A DNA stretch of 64,000 nucleotides from DATHTC01 sp035456465. GTDB lineage: Bacteria > Actinomycetota > Thermoleophilia > Gaiellales > Gaiellaceae. Below the pieces are notes generated by a model. That model did no database searches. It was not told where the DNA came from and saw only the letters and a list, made by a program, of their open reading frames with translations. Positions 33,424-41,990 of this stretch are shown here, in pieces. The stretch lies in assembly GCA_035456465.1 (NCBI GenBank), contig DATIDD010000077.1, forward strand, positions 62,001 to 126,000, given 5' to 3'. Made by a program: the position numbers and the translations under genes. Numbering within the stretch: the stretch's first letter is position 1; each line of letters begins with the position of its first letter.

Positions 33424-36400
33424 ATGCAGGAGCGAACGTTGACTTCGGTGACGACGCATGCTATGCCCCGCCGGCTACTGCGGCAGGGGAGTGGGTTGGC
33501 GGACTGCGGCCGGCGAGGGAGACGGGCGACACGGTGTGTCCTCTTCTGCGTGCTCTTGCTCTTCGTGCTCGCCCTCGGAGCGTCGAGCGGCAGCAGCGCC
33601 GCGACGGGCGTGACGTTCACCGTCAACTCCACCGGAGACGCTCCCGACGCGAGCATCGCGGACGGCATCTGCGCGGATGCGACCGGCAACTGCACGCTGC
33701 GGGCGGCCATTACGCAGTCGAACGCGAGCGTCGGGTCGAAGGACACGATCGCCTTCGGCATCCCCGGCTCCGGACCGCACCTGATCGTCGTTCCGCCCGT
33801 CTCCTCGTTCCCGTTCGTGACGGACGCCGTCGTCGTCGACGGCACGACGCAGCCCGGCTATGCCGGCACGCCGTTGGTCGAAATCGACGTGAGCGCCGCA
33901 GGTCCCTTCGCACTCCTCGTGATCGGGAACGGCAGCGCCGGAACGGAGATCCGGGGCCTTGCGATCTACGGCGACGACAGCGGCAACGACTTCGCGATCG
34001 ACTTCGACAACCCTGGCGGCAACGTCGTCGAGCGGAACTACATCGGCACCACCGCCGGCGGGACCGTCGCCAAGGGCTTCGGCGGGGTCGCGTTCCGCCG
34101 GGCCGGCTCCGGGGACGGGCTCGCGTCGACCGGGAACACGGTCACCGACAACCTCATCGGCGGCAAGGGCGTCGCCGGCGTCCAGTTCGAGGAGGTCGTC
34201 GACAGCCGGGTCGTCGACAACCTGATCGGCACGGACGTCACCGGCGCGCAGGGGATCTCGGCGGGGCAGGGGGTCGGCATCAGCCTCACGACAGGCAGCA
34301 GCCGGAACCTGCTCGCGGGCAACGTCATCGCCGACAGGAGCCGTGGCATCAGGATCTTCGGCAGCACAGGCTTTCCGAGCGCAGACAACCGAATCGAGGG
34401 AAACCGCATCGGAACGGACGTCACCGGCACGGTCGACCTCGGCAACGTCACCGTGGGGATCGACGTCGGCGGTCTCGCCCCTGGGACGATTATCGGCGGT
34501 GCAGACCCCGCGGCCCGAAACGTGATCTCGGGGAACGACGGCGGTGGGACCTTTCTCGCCGGCAGTCTGGAAGGCACGATCGTGCAGGGCAACCTCGTCG
34601 GCACGGACGTGACGGGGACGCTCGACCTGGGCAACGGCGGTGTCGGAGTGGCGTTCAGCCAGACCGCGGGCCTCATCCGTATCGTCGGCAACGTCATCTC
34701 CGGAAACGCCTCCGCCGGCATGTCGGGCGGCGCGGCTCCAAGTGGGTCGGTGCGGATCGAGGGCAACCTGATCGGGACGAACGCCCAGGGAACCGTCGAC
34801 GTCGGGAACACCGGCGACGGGATCTCGCTCTCGGGAAACCTCGTCGACAGCGTCGTCGGCGGCGACACGGCGGCACAGCGGAACGTCGTCTCGGGGAACG
34901 GCGGCAACGGTGTCTCGGTGGGTACGCCCGGCCTCGAGGTCCTGGGCAACTACATCGGCACGGACGCTTCGGGCGGGCACGACCTCGGGAACGACGGCGA
35001 CGGTGTCCATGCCTCCGACGGGACGATCCTCGGGAAGCCGGGCGCCGGCAACGTCATCTCGGGCAACGGCGGTGCCGGTGTCCGCCCGTCGACGTGCTGC
35101 AGCGGCGACTTGGTCATTCAGGCGAACCTGATCGGCACCGACGCGAGCGGGAAGCTGGACATCGGGAACGACGGCTCGGGGATCTTCTTCAACGCCAGTC
35201 GCAGGCTTCGGATCGGCGGCGCCGGAAGTGGCGAGGCGAACGTGGTCTCGGGGAACGGCCGCTGGGGCGTCGAGATCGGTCTCAACGGCGGAGACAACCT
35301 GATCGAGGGCAACCGGATCGGGACGGACGTCGACGGCGTTGCGGCGATCCCGAACGACCTTGGCGGCCTCACGATCGCGGCGCCCTTCCTCGGGACGACG
35401 GATGACGTGGTCGACAACCTGATCTCGGGCAACGGCGGGGACGGGATCCGCCTCCAAGGCGGCCCGCACCGCGTCCTCGGCAATCTGATCGGCATCGACC
35501 GGAACGGCGGCTCCGGGCTCGGAAATGCCGGGAACGGCATCAACATCGTCCTGTCGAGCGCGGGCGGGAACGCCATCGGGGACACCGGTGCCGGGAACGT
35601 GATCGCGGGCAACCGCGACAACGGGCTGCTCGTCTCGAGTACGGGGAACCGGATCGCCGGGAACCGCATCGGCACCGACGTCGCGGGCGGCGCCAAGCTC
35701 GCGAACGGCCTCAGCGGGATCCGTCTCGAGGGCAATGCGAACCGCGTCGAGGCGAACGTCGTCTCGGGGAACGGGGCCGACGGGATCGAGCTCGCGGGCC
35801 CCGCTTCCGGTCAGCTGATCCTCGCCAACCTCGTCGGCACCGGTGCGGACGGCACGAGCGCGCTCGGGAACGCCCGCCACGGGATCTCGATCGACGGCGC
35901 CGGTTCGCTCACGACGCACACGATCGGCGGGCAGGCGGGCGACGGCAACACGATCGCCTTCAACGGCGGCCACGGCGTCCTCATCCGGCGCGCCCACCTG
36001 AACTCGGTGCAGCGAAACGCGATCTTCTCGAACGGGGGAGACGGCGTCGCGATCGTCGGTGGCGCACCTCAGGGCGCGATCCGCAACTGGATCTCGGCGA
36101 ACGCCATCTCCGCCAATGCGGGTCTCGGGATCGACCTGCAGGACGACGGCGTCACGGCGAACGACGCAGGCGACGGCGACGGCGGCAGCGGCTTCTTCGG
36201 GCTCGCCAACTTCCTGCAGAACTTCCCCGTGAACCTCCAGGTGAGCGACGACCGCACCACGGTCACGGGCACGCTCAACAGCCGACCGAGCACGACGTAC
36301 CGGATCGAGCTGTTCGGCAACAGTCCAGGCGTCGCCTGCGACCCGTCGGGCAACGGCGAGGGCGAGACGTACCTGGAGCCCGAGGCGCCGGGGGCGACCG

Positions 36401-37638
36401 AAGTGACGACGAACGGGAGCGGCGACGCGACGTTCTCCGTGCGGTTGAAGAGCCCGCTGTCGAGCGGCGACGTCGTGTCGGCCACCGCCACCGAGCTCGG
36501 CGCGTTCCCCGGCAACACGTCCGAGTTCTCACCGTGCGTCACGCCCCCGCAGCTCGCGACGATCGTCGTGCGGAAGGCGACGGACCCCCGCGGCGATCCG
36601 GCCGTGTTCGAGTTCACAGGGGACGCCGCCGGCCGGATCGCGGACGGCGGCACGATCACGGTCACCGTTCCCGCTCCCGGCACCTACACCTCGCGTGAGC
36701 TCGTGCCGAGCGGTTGGGACCTGACGGGAATCGTCTGCAACGACGCCGACAGCAGCGGAACGGTCGCCTCGGCGACGGCGACGTTCCGTGTCGTACCCGA
36801 CGAGCGCGTGACTTGCACGTTCACGGACACGAAGCGCGGCTCCGTCACGCTGCGGAAGACGACGAACGGCGTCGTCGATCCGACCAAGGACATCTGCTTC
36901 GTGCTCAGGGGCCAGGGGGCGCCGGTCGGTCTCAGGAAGTGCACGTTCGGCGATCCCGACGGGGTGCTCGAGTGGCCGAATCTCGCGGCGGGCCAGTACT
37001 CGATGTGCGAGTCGCCCGTTCCCGCCGGGTTCACCTCGTTCTGGCGGAAGGACGGGGAGATCGTGATCCCGTACAACCCGGATGCGAGCCGGACGCCACC
37101 GGAGGACCTCGGCGACCGCTGCTACGACTTCTCCCTCACTCCGGGACGGGCCGTCGCCTTCGACGTCGACAACGCGCGACCGGGCGGCGACCCCCGCACG
37201 ATCGGCTACTGGAAGAACTGGAACCGCTGCACGGGCGGGAATCAGACAGCGACTGCCGAGAAGAACGGCGGCGCCGCCGCAGGCTTCTTCCTCGTGGAGG
37301 ACCTCCTGCCGCAGCTCATCGGCGACTTCACGGTCGCCGACTGTCAGCAGGCCGTGAAGCTGCTCTCCAAGCAGGACCAGGCCGGCAAGAGCAAGTCGAG
37401 CGACGCCGTTTACGAGCTCGGCGCGCAGCTGCTCGCCGCCCGGCTCAACCTCGGGGCGGGAGCCGAGACCTGCGCCGGCGTGCAGCAGGCGGTGCTCGAC
37501 GGTCAGGCGCTGCTCGACGGGATCAACTTTACGGGCTCGGGCGACTACCTCGGCTCGAAGTCGAAGGACACGCGCCGGACGCAGGCGCTCTCGCTCGCCG
37601 CGACGCTCGACCGCTACAACAACGGGAACGTCTGCTGA
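33424..37638 (+). CDS. Giant secreted parallel beta-helix protein
   Basis: A 1404-residue surface or secreted protein. After a basic head, CVLFCVLLLFVLALGASSG is the signal segment. A CSLREA-type start (FTVNSTGD ... GNCTLRAAITQSN, about 62-101) introduces a right-handed beta-helix of about 800 residues made of repeats with (N)(V/L)ISGN, GNxIGTD and LGN elements. Around 1030-1250 lie Cna-B/SdrD-like beta domains (VRKATDPRGD; GSVTLRKTTNGVVDP). The end has TIGYWKNWNRCTGGN and a cysteine-paired helical region. There is no LPxTG anchor. Parallel beta-helix proteins often bind or cut polysaccharides, but no catalytic residues can be assigned. ATG 33424 is used; ATG 33463 is possible. Confidence 0.88.
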   Translation: MQERTLTSVTTHAMPRRLLRQGSGLADCGRRGRRATRCVLFCVLLLFVLALGASSGSSAATGVTFTVNSTGDAPDASIADGICADATGNCTLRAAITQSNASVGSKDTIAFGIPGSGPHLIVVPPVSSFPFVTDAVVVDGTTQPGYAGTPLVEIDVSAAGPFALLVIGNGSAGTEIRGLAIYGDDSGNDFAIDFDNPGGNVVERNYIGTTAGGTVAKGFGGVAFRRAGSGDGLASTGNTVTDNLIGGKGVAGVQFEEVVDSRVVDNLIGTDVTGAQGISAGQGVGISLTTGSSRNLLAGNVIADRSRGIRIFGSTGFPSADNRIEGNRIGTDVTGTVDLGNVTVGIDVGGLAPGTIIGGADPAARNVISGNDGGGTFLAGSLEGTIVQGNLVGTDVTGTLDLGNGGVGVAFSQTAGLIRIVGNVISGNASAGMSGGAAPSGSVRIEGNLIGTNAQGTVDVGNTGDGISLSGNLVDSVVGGDTAAQRNVVSGNGGNGVSVGTPGLEVLGNYIGTDASGGHDLGNDGDGVHASDGTILGKPGAGNVISGNGGAGVRPSTCCSGDLVIQANLIGTDASGKLDIGNDGSGIFFNASRRLRIGGAGSGEANVVSGNGRWGVEIGLNGGDNLIEGNRIGTDVDGVAAIPNDLGGLTIAAPFLGTTDDVVDNLISGNGGDGIRLQGGPHRVLGNLIGIDRNGGSGLGNAGNGINIVLSSAGGNAIGDTGAGNVIAGNRDNGLLVSSTGNRIAGNRIGTDVAGGAKLANGLSGIRLEGNANRVEANVVSGNGADGIELAGPASGQLILANLVGTGADGTSALGNARHGISIDGAGSLTTHTIGGQAGDGNTIAFNGGHGVLIRRAHLNSVQRNAIFSNGGDGVAIVGGAPQGAIRNWISANAISANAGLGIDLQDDGVTANDAGDGDGGSGFFGLANFLQNFPVNLQVSDDRTTVTGTLNSRPSTTYRIELFGNSPGVACDPSGNGEGETYLEPEAPGATEVTTNGSGDATFSVRLKSPLSSGDVVSATATELGAFPGNTSEFSPCVTPPQLATIVVRKATDPRGDPAVFEFTGDAAGRIADGGTITVTVPAPGTYTSRELVPSGWDLTGIVCNDADSSGTVASATATFRVVPDERVTCTFTDTKRGSVTLRKTTNGVVDPTKDICFVLRGQGAPVGLRKCTFGDPDGVLEWPNLAAGQYSMCESPVPAGFTSFWRKDGEIVIPYNPDASRTPPEDLGDRCYDFSLTPGRAVAFDVDNARPGGDPRTIGYWKNWNRCTGGNQTATAEKNGGAAAGFFLVEDLLPQLIGDFTVADCQQAVKLLSKQDQAGKSKSSDAVYELGAQLLAARLNLGAGAETCAGVQQAVLDGQALLDGINFTGSGDYLGSKSKDTRRTQALSLAATLDRYNNGNVC
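34000..36100 (+). repeat. Protein-level beta-helix repeats
   Basis: Degenerate coding repeats within the giant secreted protein. Units of about 50-70 codons share GNxIGTDxxG, LGN and NVISGN(G)G; at DNA level phrases such as ATCTCGGGCAACGGC recur with variation. It is not an exact tandem repeat and not a CRISPR array. Confidence 0.75.
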
Positions 37639-37641
37639 GCC

Positions 37642-38289
37642 TCATCGCGCCCGGCGCGCGATCGCCTCCGCGTCGAGCACCACAGTCCTGCCACGCCGCA
37701 GCGCCACCGTTCCGCGTTCCTGCTCCTCGCGCAGCACGCGGTTGACGGTCGCCCGGGAGGTCCCCGCCATCTCCGCGAGCTGCTCCTGGGTCAGCGGGAT
37801 CACCGAGTCGTCGGCGGCGTAGAGCGCGCTCAGCTCGGCGAGCCGGCGGAGGACGCGCCGCTCGACGGGCACGTAGAGCGCCTCGAGCAGGAGCTCGTTC
37901 TGCCGCTTGACCTCTTCGGCGAGAAAGCCGACGAGGACCTGGTCGACCGACAGGTGCTCGCTGCGGAGCCGCTGGAAGTCGGCGACGTAGACGGCGAACG
38001 TCTCCGCCTCCTCGAGCGCCTCCACGGTTGCCGAACGCACCCGCCCCTCGGCGACGAGCGCCATCTCGCCGAAGCTGTCCCCCGGGCCGCGGACTCCGAT
38101 CGTGACGGTCTCTCCGCGCGGGGTCATGATCCGGATCGCGAACCTACCCTTGCTGATCAGGTGCAACGAGTCGGCCGGGTCCTCGCGGTGGAAGACGACC
38201 TCGTTGCGGCGGAAGCTTCGCCTGCGCGCGATCGCGAGCAGACGGCGCACCTCCTCCTCAGGAACGCCGTCGATCAGCCGCCAGCGCAC
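37642..38289 (-). CDS. Crp/Fnr-family transcription regulator
   Basis: A 215-residue regulator: cyclic-nucleotide-binding-like domain (about 1-120; FHREDPADSLHLISKGRFAI, then GPGDSFGEMALVAEGRVRSA, the phosphate-cassette region with GEMAL and R), a dimer helix (ELLLEALYVPVERRVLRRLAEL) and a winged helix-turn-helix (LTQEQLAEMAGTSRATVNRVL). The cassette retains E and R, so cAMP or another ligand could bind. The start GTG 38289 gives the normal length. A palindrome 11 bases upstream (38300-38315) suggests autoregulation. The stop lies 3 bases from the beta-helix gene stop. Confidence 0.92.
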   Translation of the reverse strand: MRWRLIDGVPEEEVRRLLAIARRRSFRRNEVVFHREDPADSLHLISKGRFAIRIMTPRGETVTIGVRGPGDSFGEMALVAEGRVRSATVEALEEAETFAVYVADFQRLRSEHLSVDQVLVGFLAEEVKRQNELLLEALYVPVERRVLRRLAELSALYAADDSVIPLTQEQLAEMAGTSRATVNRVLREEQERGTVALRRGRTVVLDAEAIARRAR

Positions 38290-38299
38290 GGGTGAACTA

Positions 38300-38315
38300 T
38301 GTCACCGCCATGACA
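38300..38315. promoter_or_regulatory. Crp/Fnr-type operator palindrome
   Basis: TGTCA-N6-TGACA, a perfect inverted repeat with the 5-6-5 geometry of Crp/Fnr sites. It lies directly between the regulator start (38289, minus strand) and the divergent small secreted protein (38414), so the regulator may control itself and that gene. Confidence 0.6.
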
Positions 38316-38413
38316 GACGGGCTGTCGGCAGCTCGAACGACGCGAGGCGCCGCCGGCGTCATCGTCTCGGCATCGGAACCGCAGCGGGCGATTCCCACGG
38401 AGAGGAGGCCTCG

Positions 38414-38629
38414 ATGAAGGCTCTCGTCGCACTCGCAGCAACGGCCCTGACGGTGTTCGCGCTTGCCGCTCCCGCGAGCGCCGCCACGGCGCCGGGCGGA
38501 CGCTGGGGCGGTGCGCACCCGAACCCCCGAATGTTCGGCGCCGTACACCCCGGCGGCTCCGCCGACACGGTCGCGCAGGCACCGAAGCTCGCGGGTTCGA
38601 GGGCTCTCGCTGCGATCGGACGGTGGTAG
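38414..38629 (+). CDS. Small secreted peptide
   Basis: A 71-residue exported peptide: MKALVALAATALTVFALAAP is a signal peptide ending ASA/ATA, with about 45 mature residues rich in G, P and A (GGRWGGAHPNPRMFGAVHPG). An AGAGGAGG site lies 5 bases before ATG 38414. Divergent from the Crp/Fnr regulator; followed by a perfect 16-bp hairpin, indicating a single-gene, well-expressed unit. Confidence 0.72.
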   Translation: MKALVALAATALTVFALAAPASAATAPGGRWGGAHPNPRMFGAVHPGGSADTVAQAPKLAGSRALAAIGRW

Positions 38630-38657
38630 CTCCGGTTCGGCCGCGCGACGTCGACGT

Positions 38658-38693
38658 GAGACGAAGGGAGCCGCAGCCGGCTCCCTTCGTCTC
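38658..38693 (+). terminator. Strong hairpin terminator
   Basis: A perfect 16-bp stem, GAGACGAAGGGAGCCG (38658-38673) with CGGCTCCCTTCGTCTC (38678-38693), around a CAGC loop, 28 bases after the small secreted peptide. Confidence 0.75.
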
Positions 38694-38733
38694 GGTGCGG
38701 CGGCGGGGTCCCGCGGCCCCTCATTCCTTCGGA

Positions 38734-38806
38734 TGGGCGGTGACGGGCTCGAACCGCCGACCCCCTGCGTGTAAGGCAGGTGCTCTCCCAGCTGAGCTAA
38801 CCGCCC
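38734..38806 (-). tRNA. tRNA-Val (anticodon TAC)
   Basis: A 73-base cloverleaf on the minus strand: acceptor GGGCGGT/ACCGCCC with discriminator A, D-arm TAGCTCAGCTGGGAGAGCA, anticodon stem CTGCC/GGCAG-type with loop containing TAC (CCTTACACG), T-arm GGCGGTTCGAGCCCGTC. CCA not encoded. Confidence 0.96.
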
Positions 38807-38845
38807 GGCGTGGCGGGCCGTCTCCGACCCGCCACGCATGATGCC

Positions 38846-39724
38846 TCAGGCCGCGGCGGCCCCGCCGAGCTCGATCGGGAGACGTCGACGAGGTTGCCCC
38901 ACTCCGTCCGGGAGCCGTCGTAGTTGCGGACGCTCGGGTGGCCCAGCAGCTCTCGCAGCACGAACCAGGTGTGCGCGCTCCGCTCGCCGATGCGGCAGTA
39001 CGCGGTGACCTGCTGCTCCGGGGTCACGCCGCGGTCGCCGTAGAGCGCGCGCAGCTCGTCCGCCGGACGGAACGTGCCGTCGTCGGCGACCGCGCTCGCC
39101 ATGGGATCGAGACCGCTGTCGGGATGTGGCCGGCGCGCTGCGCTCCCTCCTGCTCGTAGCCCGGCGGGGCGATCAGCTCGCCGCCGGCGAACTCCGCGGG
39201 GCTGCGGACGCCGACGAGCGCGTGGCGGGGAGGCCGAGCTGCTCCTGCACCTGCTGCCGGTAGCCACGGATCGTCTCGTCCCGCTCGTCTGCGAGGTAGG
39301 CCTGCGCGGTGCGCGCCGGCACGTCGCTCCTCAGCGGGCGGCCCTCGTCGATCCACTTCTGGCGCTCGCCGTCGAGGATGCGCACGTCGGCGTGCCCGTA
39401 GATCTTGAGGTACCAGTACGCGTACGCGGCGAATCAGTTGTTCTTGTCGCCGTACGCGACGATCGTCGTGTCGTTCCGGATCCCGCGCTCGCCGAGCACC
39501 CGCTCGAAGGTCGCCCGGTCGACGAGGTCGCGCTCGACCGGGTCCTGCAGGTCGTCCTTCCAGTGGAGCTTCACCGCCCCCGGGACGTGCCCGGTCTCGT
39601 AGAGCTCCGGCTTCTCGTCGACCTCGACGACGGCGATCGCCCCGTCGTCGGCGCACACCTCGTCCAGGCGCTCCGCCAGCCAGTCCGTCGAGACGAGCAC
39701 GGGCTTCGCGTAGCCGTTCCGCAT
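38846..39724 (-). pseudogene. Decayed rhodanese (thiosulfate sulfurtransferase)
   Basis: A two-domain rhodanese broken in four places. Domain 1 begins at ATG 39724 (LVSTDWLAERLDEV, ETGHVPGAVKLHWKDDLQDP) and stops at TGA 39434-39436, exactly where a tryptophan (TGG) fits before FAAYAYWYLKIYGH in the same frame. Frame changes follow near 39225 (into VGVRSPAEFAGGELIAPPG), near 39100 (into ASAVADDGTFRPADELRALYG ... ) and near 38880 (into PIELGGAAAA, ending at TGA 38846). The active-site loop is recognisable as AYCRIGERSAHTW, with the catalytic cysteine. So the gene is either a real pseudogene or lies in poor sequence. Confidence 0.85.
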
Positions 39725-40054
39725 TCGCCTGCTCCTTTCGTGGAGAGTCCGTCCAGTGCGGCCAGGCTAGGGGCGGGCGCGCGCGCTCCGAATCGGCGGC
39801 GGCTGCCTCTCTTCCGGGCTCGCGTTGCCTATCTCGCCGGCACGATTCCGAGCCGCTCGGCCTCGGCGGCGGCCTCCCGCCGGTCGGGGGCCGTCACGGC
39901 GCCGGTACCCACGACGGCGCTCGGAGCGATTCGGTCGGCGGCAGCGACAGCGGCCACACCGGGCAGGAACCGGCACGAGGCTTGCGCATGCCGTAGTTCA
40001 GCGCACCGGGGATCCGAAGCGGCGCCGATGTCAGAGCCGTGCTCGGCGGCGTCA
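39725..40054. other. Intergenic region, no gene seen
   Basis: About 330 bases between the divergent rhodanese remnant and the membrane protein at 40055. Open frames here have no protein character. The promoter for the downstream gene should lie within it, but no clear -35/-10 pair stands out. Confidence 0.5.
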
Positions 40055-40765
40055 ATGAGAGCGATGCTCGGCGATCCGTCGGTGCCGTATCGGGCGCCTT
40101 CCCACTCGCCCCTGACAACGGGGCGGACGCGCTTGCACTGGCGTCGACATCTCGTGGTGATCGCGCTCGTGTTGCTCGCGCTGCAATCGTGGTTCGCTCT
40201 GGCGTTCGTCTACGCCTGGGGCGGAATCGACCTCATCACGGGCGTCTGGCTGTTCATGGCCGCGGCGGTCGTTGCGCTGGCGCTCTGGCGCTTCCCGACC
40301 GCGATGACCGTGCTGGTGGCAACCGCGGCGGCCGGAACGGTTTGGGGTCAGGGTCTCGCGCTCAGGACGGATCCGGGGATGGATCCCTCCGACTGTGCAT
40401 CGGCGACCGCCGCCGCGGTCGCGTCGGTTCCCGACGCGTACTGGACGAGGTGGATCCTGGTCTCGGCCGCCGCCTGGATGCTCATGGTGGCAGGCTCCTT
40501 CGTCGCTCGGCGCGCTGCGATGCCCGGCAACGTCCTGCTCGTCGCGGGATCGGGCACCCTCGTCCTCGGCACGCTCCTCCTGTGGTTCAACGCCAACAAC
40601 GAGCTGAGGAAGTACTACGACGTCGCCGAGTGTGGAGACCCGTTCATGTTCGGCCGCGCGGCGGCGATCAGCTTGGCCGTCCCGACCGCGTTGCTCGCCA
40701 TCGCGGCCGTGGTCGCGGGATGGAACGCGGACGCGCGGCTGCGGCGGTCGCGCCCGTCAAGGTAG
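40055..40765 (+). CDS. Polytopic membrane protein of unknown function
   Basis: A 236-residue protein with about five to six helices (LVVIALVLLALQSWFALAF, GVWLFMAAAVVALALW, TRWILVSAAAWMLMVAG, NVLLVAGSGTLVLGTLLLWF, ISLAVPTALLAIAAVVAG). Two extracytoplasmic or loop cysteines occur in MDPSDCASATA and DVAECGDPF. ATG 40055 is used; a second ATG follows three codons later. Family not recognised. Confidence 0.65.
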   Translation: MRAMLGDPSVPYRAPSHSPLTTGRTRLHWRRHLVVIALVLLALQSWFALAFVYAWGGIDLITGVWLFMAAAVVALALWRFPTAMTVLVATAAAGTVWGQGLALRTDPGMDPSDCASATAAAVASVPDAYWTRWILVSAAAWMLMVAGSFVARRAAMPGNVLLVAGSGTLVLGTLLLWFNANNELRKYYDVAECGDPFMFGRAAAISLAVPTALLAIAAVVAGWNADARLRRSRPSR

Positions 40766-40769
40766 ACGA

Positions 40770-40796
40770 GGAAACCCCCGCGTTGCAGGGGTTTCC
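40770..40796. terminator. Hairpin after membrane protein, next to tRNA fragment
   Basis: GGAAACCCC (40770-40778) and GGGGTTTCC (40788-40796), 9-bp stem with 9-base loop. A near copy of this hairpin lies beside the intact tRNA-Glu (41958-41984). It could end both the plus-strand gene and a former minus-strand tRNA. Confidence 0.55.
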
Positions 40797-40800
40797 GCTC

Positions 40801-40826
40801 GTTGCCCCAGCGGGATTCGAACCCGC
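40801..40826 (-). repeat. tRNA-Glu 3'-end fragment (candidate attachment-site copy)
   Basis: On the minus strand the T-arm and 3' acceptor strand of tRNA-Glu (GCGGGTTCGAATCCCGC then TGGGGCAAC) are repeated, with one G missing, but the rest of a tRNA is absent. The intact gene has the same segment at 41989-42015. Orientation is direct, and this copy lies on the 3' side of the tRNA, as expected for an att duplication left by an integrated element. Confidence 0.7.
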
Positions 40827-40926
40827 CTGCAAATCGCACTTTTTTGGCGGCGACGTTGTATTCCCGTTTGAGCCCGCGATACGGTGCAGCAGTCTGCAAC
40901 GGACGGCACGAACAGGAGGCGTCCAT

Positions 40927-41181
40927 ATGAAGAGACTCGCGGCAACTGTCGCCGTCTGCGGCCTCGCTGGAGCCGCGCTCATTGGCTCGGCTGGAGCCGA
41001 ACCATCGGAGCAGGCCAGTTGTGTCGCGCACTTCGTCCATGGGGATGCCGGCCCGCCGGGACAGTTCCGCAGCCAGTTCGGTGGGGACTTCCCGCTCGGC
41101 GCGTTCGGCCAGCGGGTCAGCGACGTCGCAAGGGCGGAAGGTGAGACGTTCGAGGAGTGTCTCGCCTCATCACTCCCGTAG
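40927..41181 (+). CDS. Small secreted protein
   Basis: An 84-residue exported protein: signal peptide MKRLAATVAVCGLAGAALIG ending at AGAE, then a mature domain of about 60 residues with two cysteines (QASCVAHFVHGD; FEECLASSLP) and FRSQFGGDFPLGAFGQRVSD. ACAGGAGG precedes ATG 40927 by 8 bases. It lies inside the interval bounded by the duplicated tRNA-Glu ends. Function unknown. Confidence 0.72.
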   Translation: MKRLAATVAVCGLAGAALIGSAGAEPSEQASCVAHFVHGDAGPPGQFRSQFGGDFPLGAFGQRVSDVARAEGETFEECLASSLP

Positions 41182-41313
41182 CGCCGAATGCCACCCGAGA
41201 GGAGCCGGCCGTTGGCCGCGCTCTTCTCGGGTGCGACGAGCGGGTCGTTCTTTCAGCGCCGCGCTGCGCGGGGCTGCCTGCGGGCCGGTCACGACCCGAG
41301 GGACATGCCTGGG

Positions 41314-41332
41314 GACAGTCCTAGGGACTGTC
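41314..41332. repeat. Perfect palindrome, REP-like
   Basis: GACAGTCC-TAG-GGACTGTC, a perfect 8-bp inverted repeat with a 3-base centre, in a non-coding stretch (41182-41474) between the small secreted protein and a small membrane protein. It could be an operator, a hairpin, or a dispersed repeat; no second copy was seen in the window. Confidence 0.5.
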
Positions 41333-41474
41333 GGCTCGTCGATGCGGCACGCGCGCCGGCGGCGGTCGTCGTCGGCGCGGACACGTCGCCGAACTCCTCG
41401 CACCCAGGCGTGATCGCAACATCGCCGGCATGCTCGGAGTCTCCGGGTGGCGCGTCTCGGAGGGCGCTGCTTCG

Positions 41475-41615
41475 CTAGGCGCCAGCGCGCCAGCCTCCGT
41501 CGACCGTCGGGGGCTCGTTCGAACCCGAAGCGCCCGACGTGAAGAAGGAGACGAGCAGGACGGCGACGATGCCGATGAGCACCGAGACCAGAACGATGAG
41601 CCCGACGGCTGCCAT
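41475..41615 (-). CDS. 46-residue single-pass membrane peptide
   Basis: Too short for usual gene finders. ATG 41615 encodes MAAVGLIVLVSVLIGIVAVL and LVSFFTSGASG, then a hydrophilic tail with NEPPTVDGGWRAGA and stop TAG 41475-41477. One membrane helix (about 4-25), tail outside or inside unknown. A GGGAGG site (41621-41626) lies 5 bases upstream, which strongly supports translation. Function unknown. Confidence 0.6.
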   Translation of the reverse strand: MAAVGLIVLVSVLIGIVAVLLVSFFTSGASGSNEPPTVDGGWRAGA

Positions 41616-41990
41616 CACAGCCTCCCTTCCGATTTGCGCTCCTGGGTTCCATTCTTCTCGTCGGGGTTCGCCGTTCCATCAGCGGTTTCACGTAACAGAA
41701 GCTACGAGGTTCGTGGGCTGCGCGAAGGGGCGCGAGTGACGATCAAGTCCTACTTGCCTGCCGGAGCCCGAGGGGCCGACGGGAACGGGGAAGGCGACGC
41801 CGCACTCCTCTAGCGTGGCGGCGTGATCGCCGCCCGGTCGCCTCAACGGCGAAGTCTGCGGCGCGCCAGTATCCGCTGACGATCCTGTGGCAATCCGGCC
41901 CTGAACGAGCCGTCCTGCACCCGTCTGACCCGATCGACAGCGGCCACCCTGAGAAGCGGAAACCCCCGCCGTCGCAGGGGTTCCGGGTGT

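Noticed and set aside
34000..36100. Possible CRISPR-like or tandem DNA repeat array
   Set aside because: The repeats follow codons of a beta-helix protein, vary in length and sequence, and have no constant repeat/spacer structure.
39434..39436. In-frame TGA in the rhodanese as a selenocysteine codon
   Set aside because: The position matches tryptophan, not the catalytic cysteine, and three other frame lesions follow in the same gene; no SECIS-like hairpin was evident just after it.
40801..40880. A second functional tRNA
   Set aside because: Only the T-arm and 3' acceptor strand can be formed; no D-arm, anticodon arm or 5' acceptor strand follows.
40827..41988. Integrase, transposase or toxin-antitoxin pair inside the tRNA-bounded interval
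   Set aside because: No frame has a tyrosine or serine recombinase, DDE or toxin signature; only small secreted and membrane proteins are supported.
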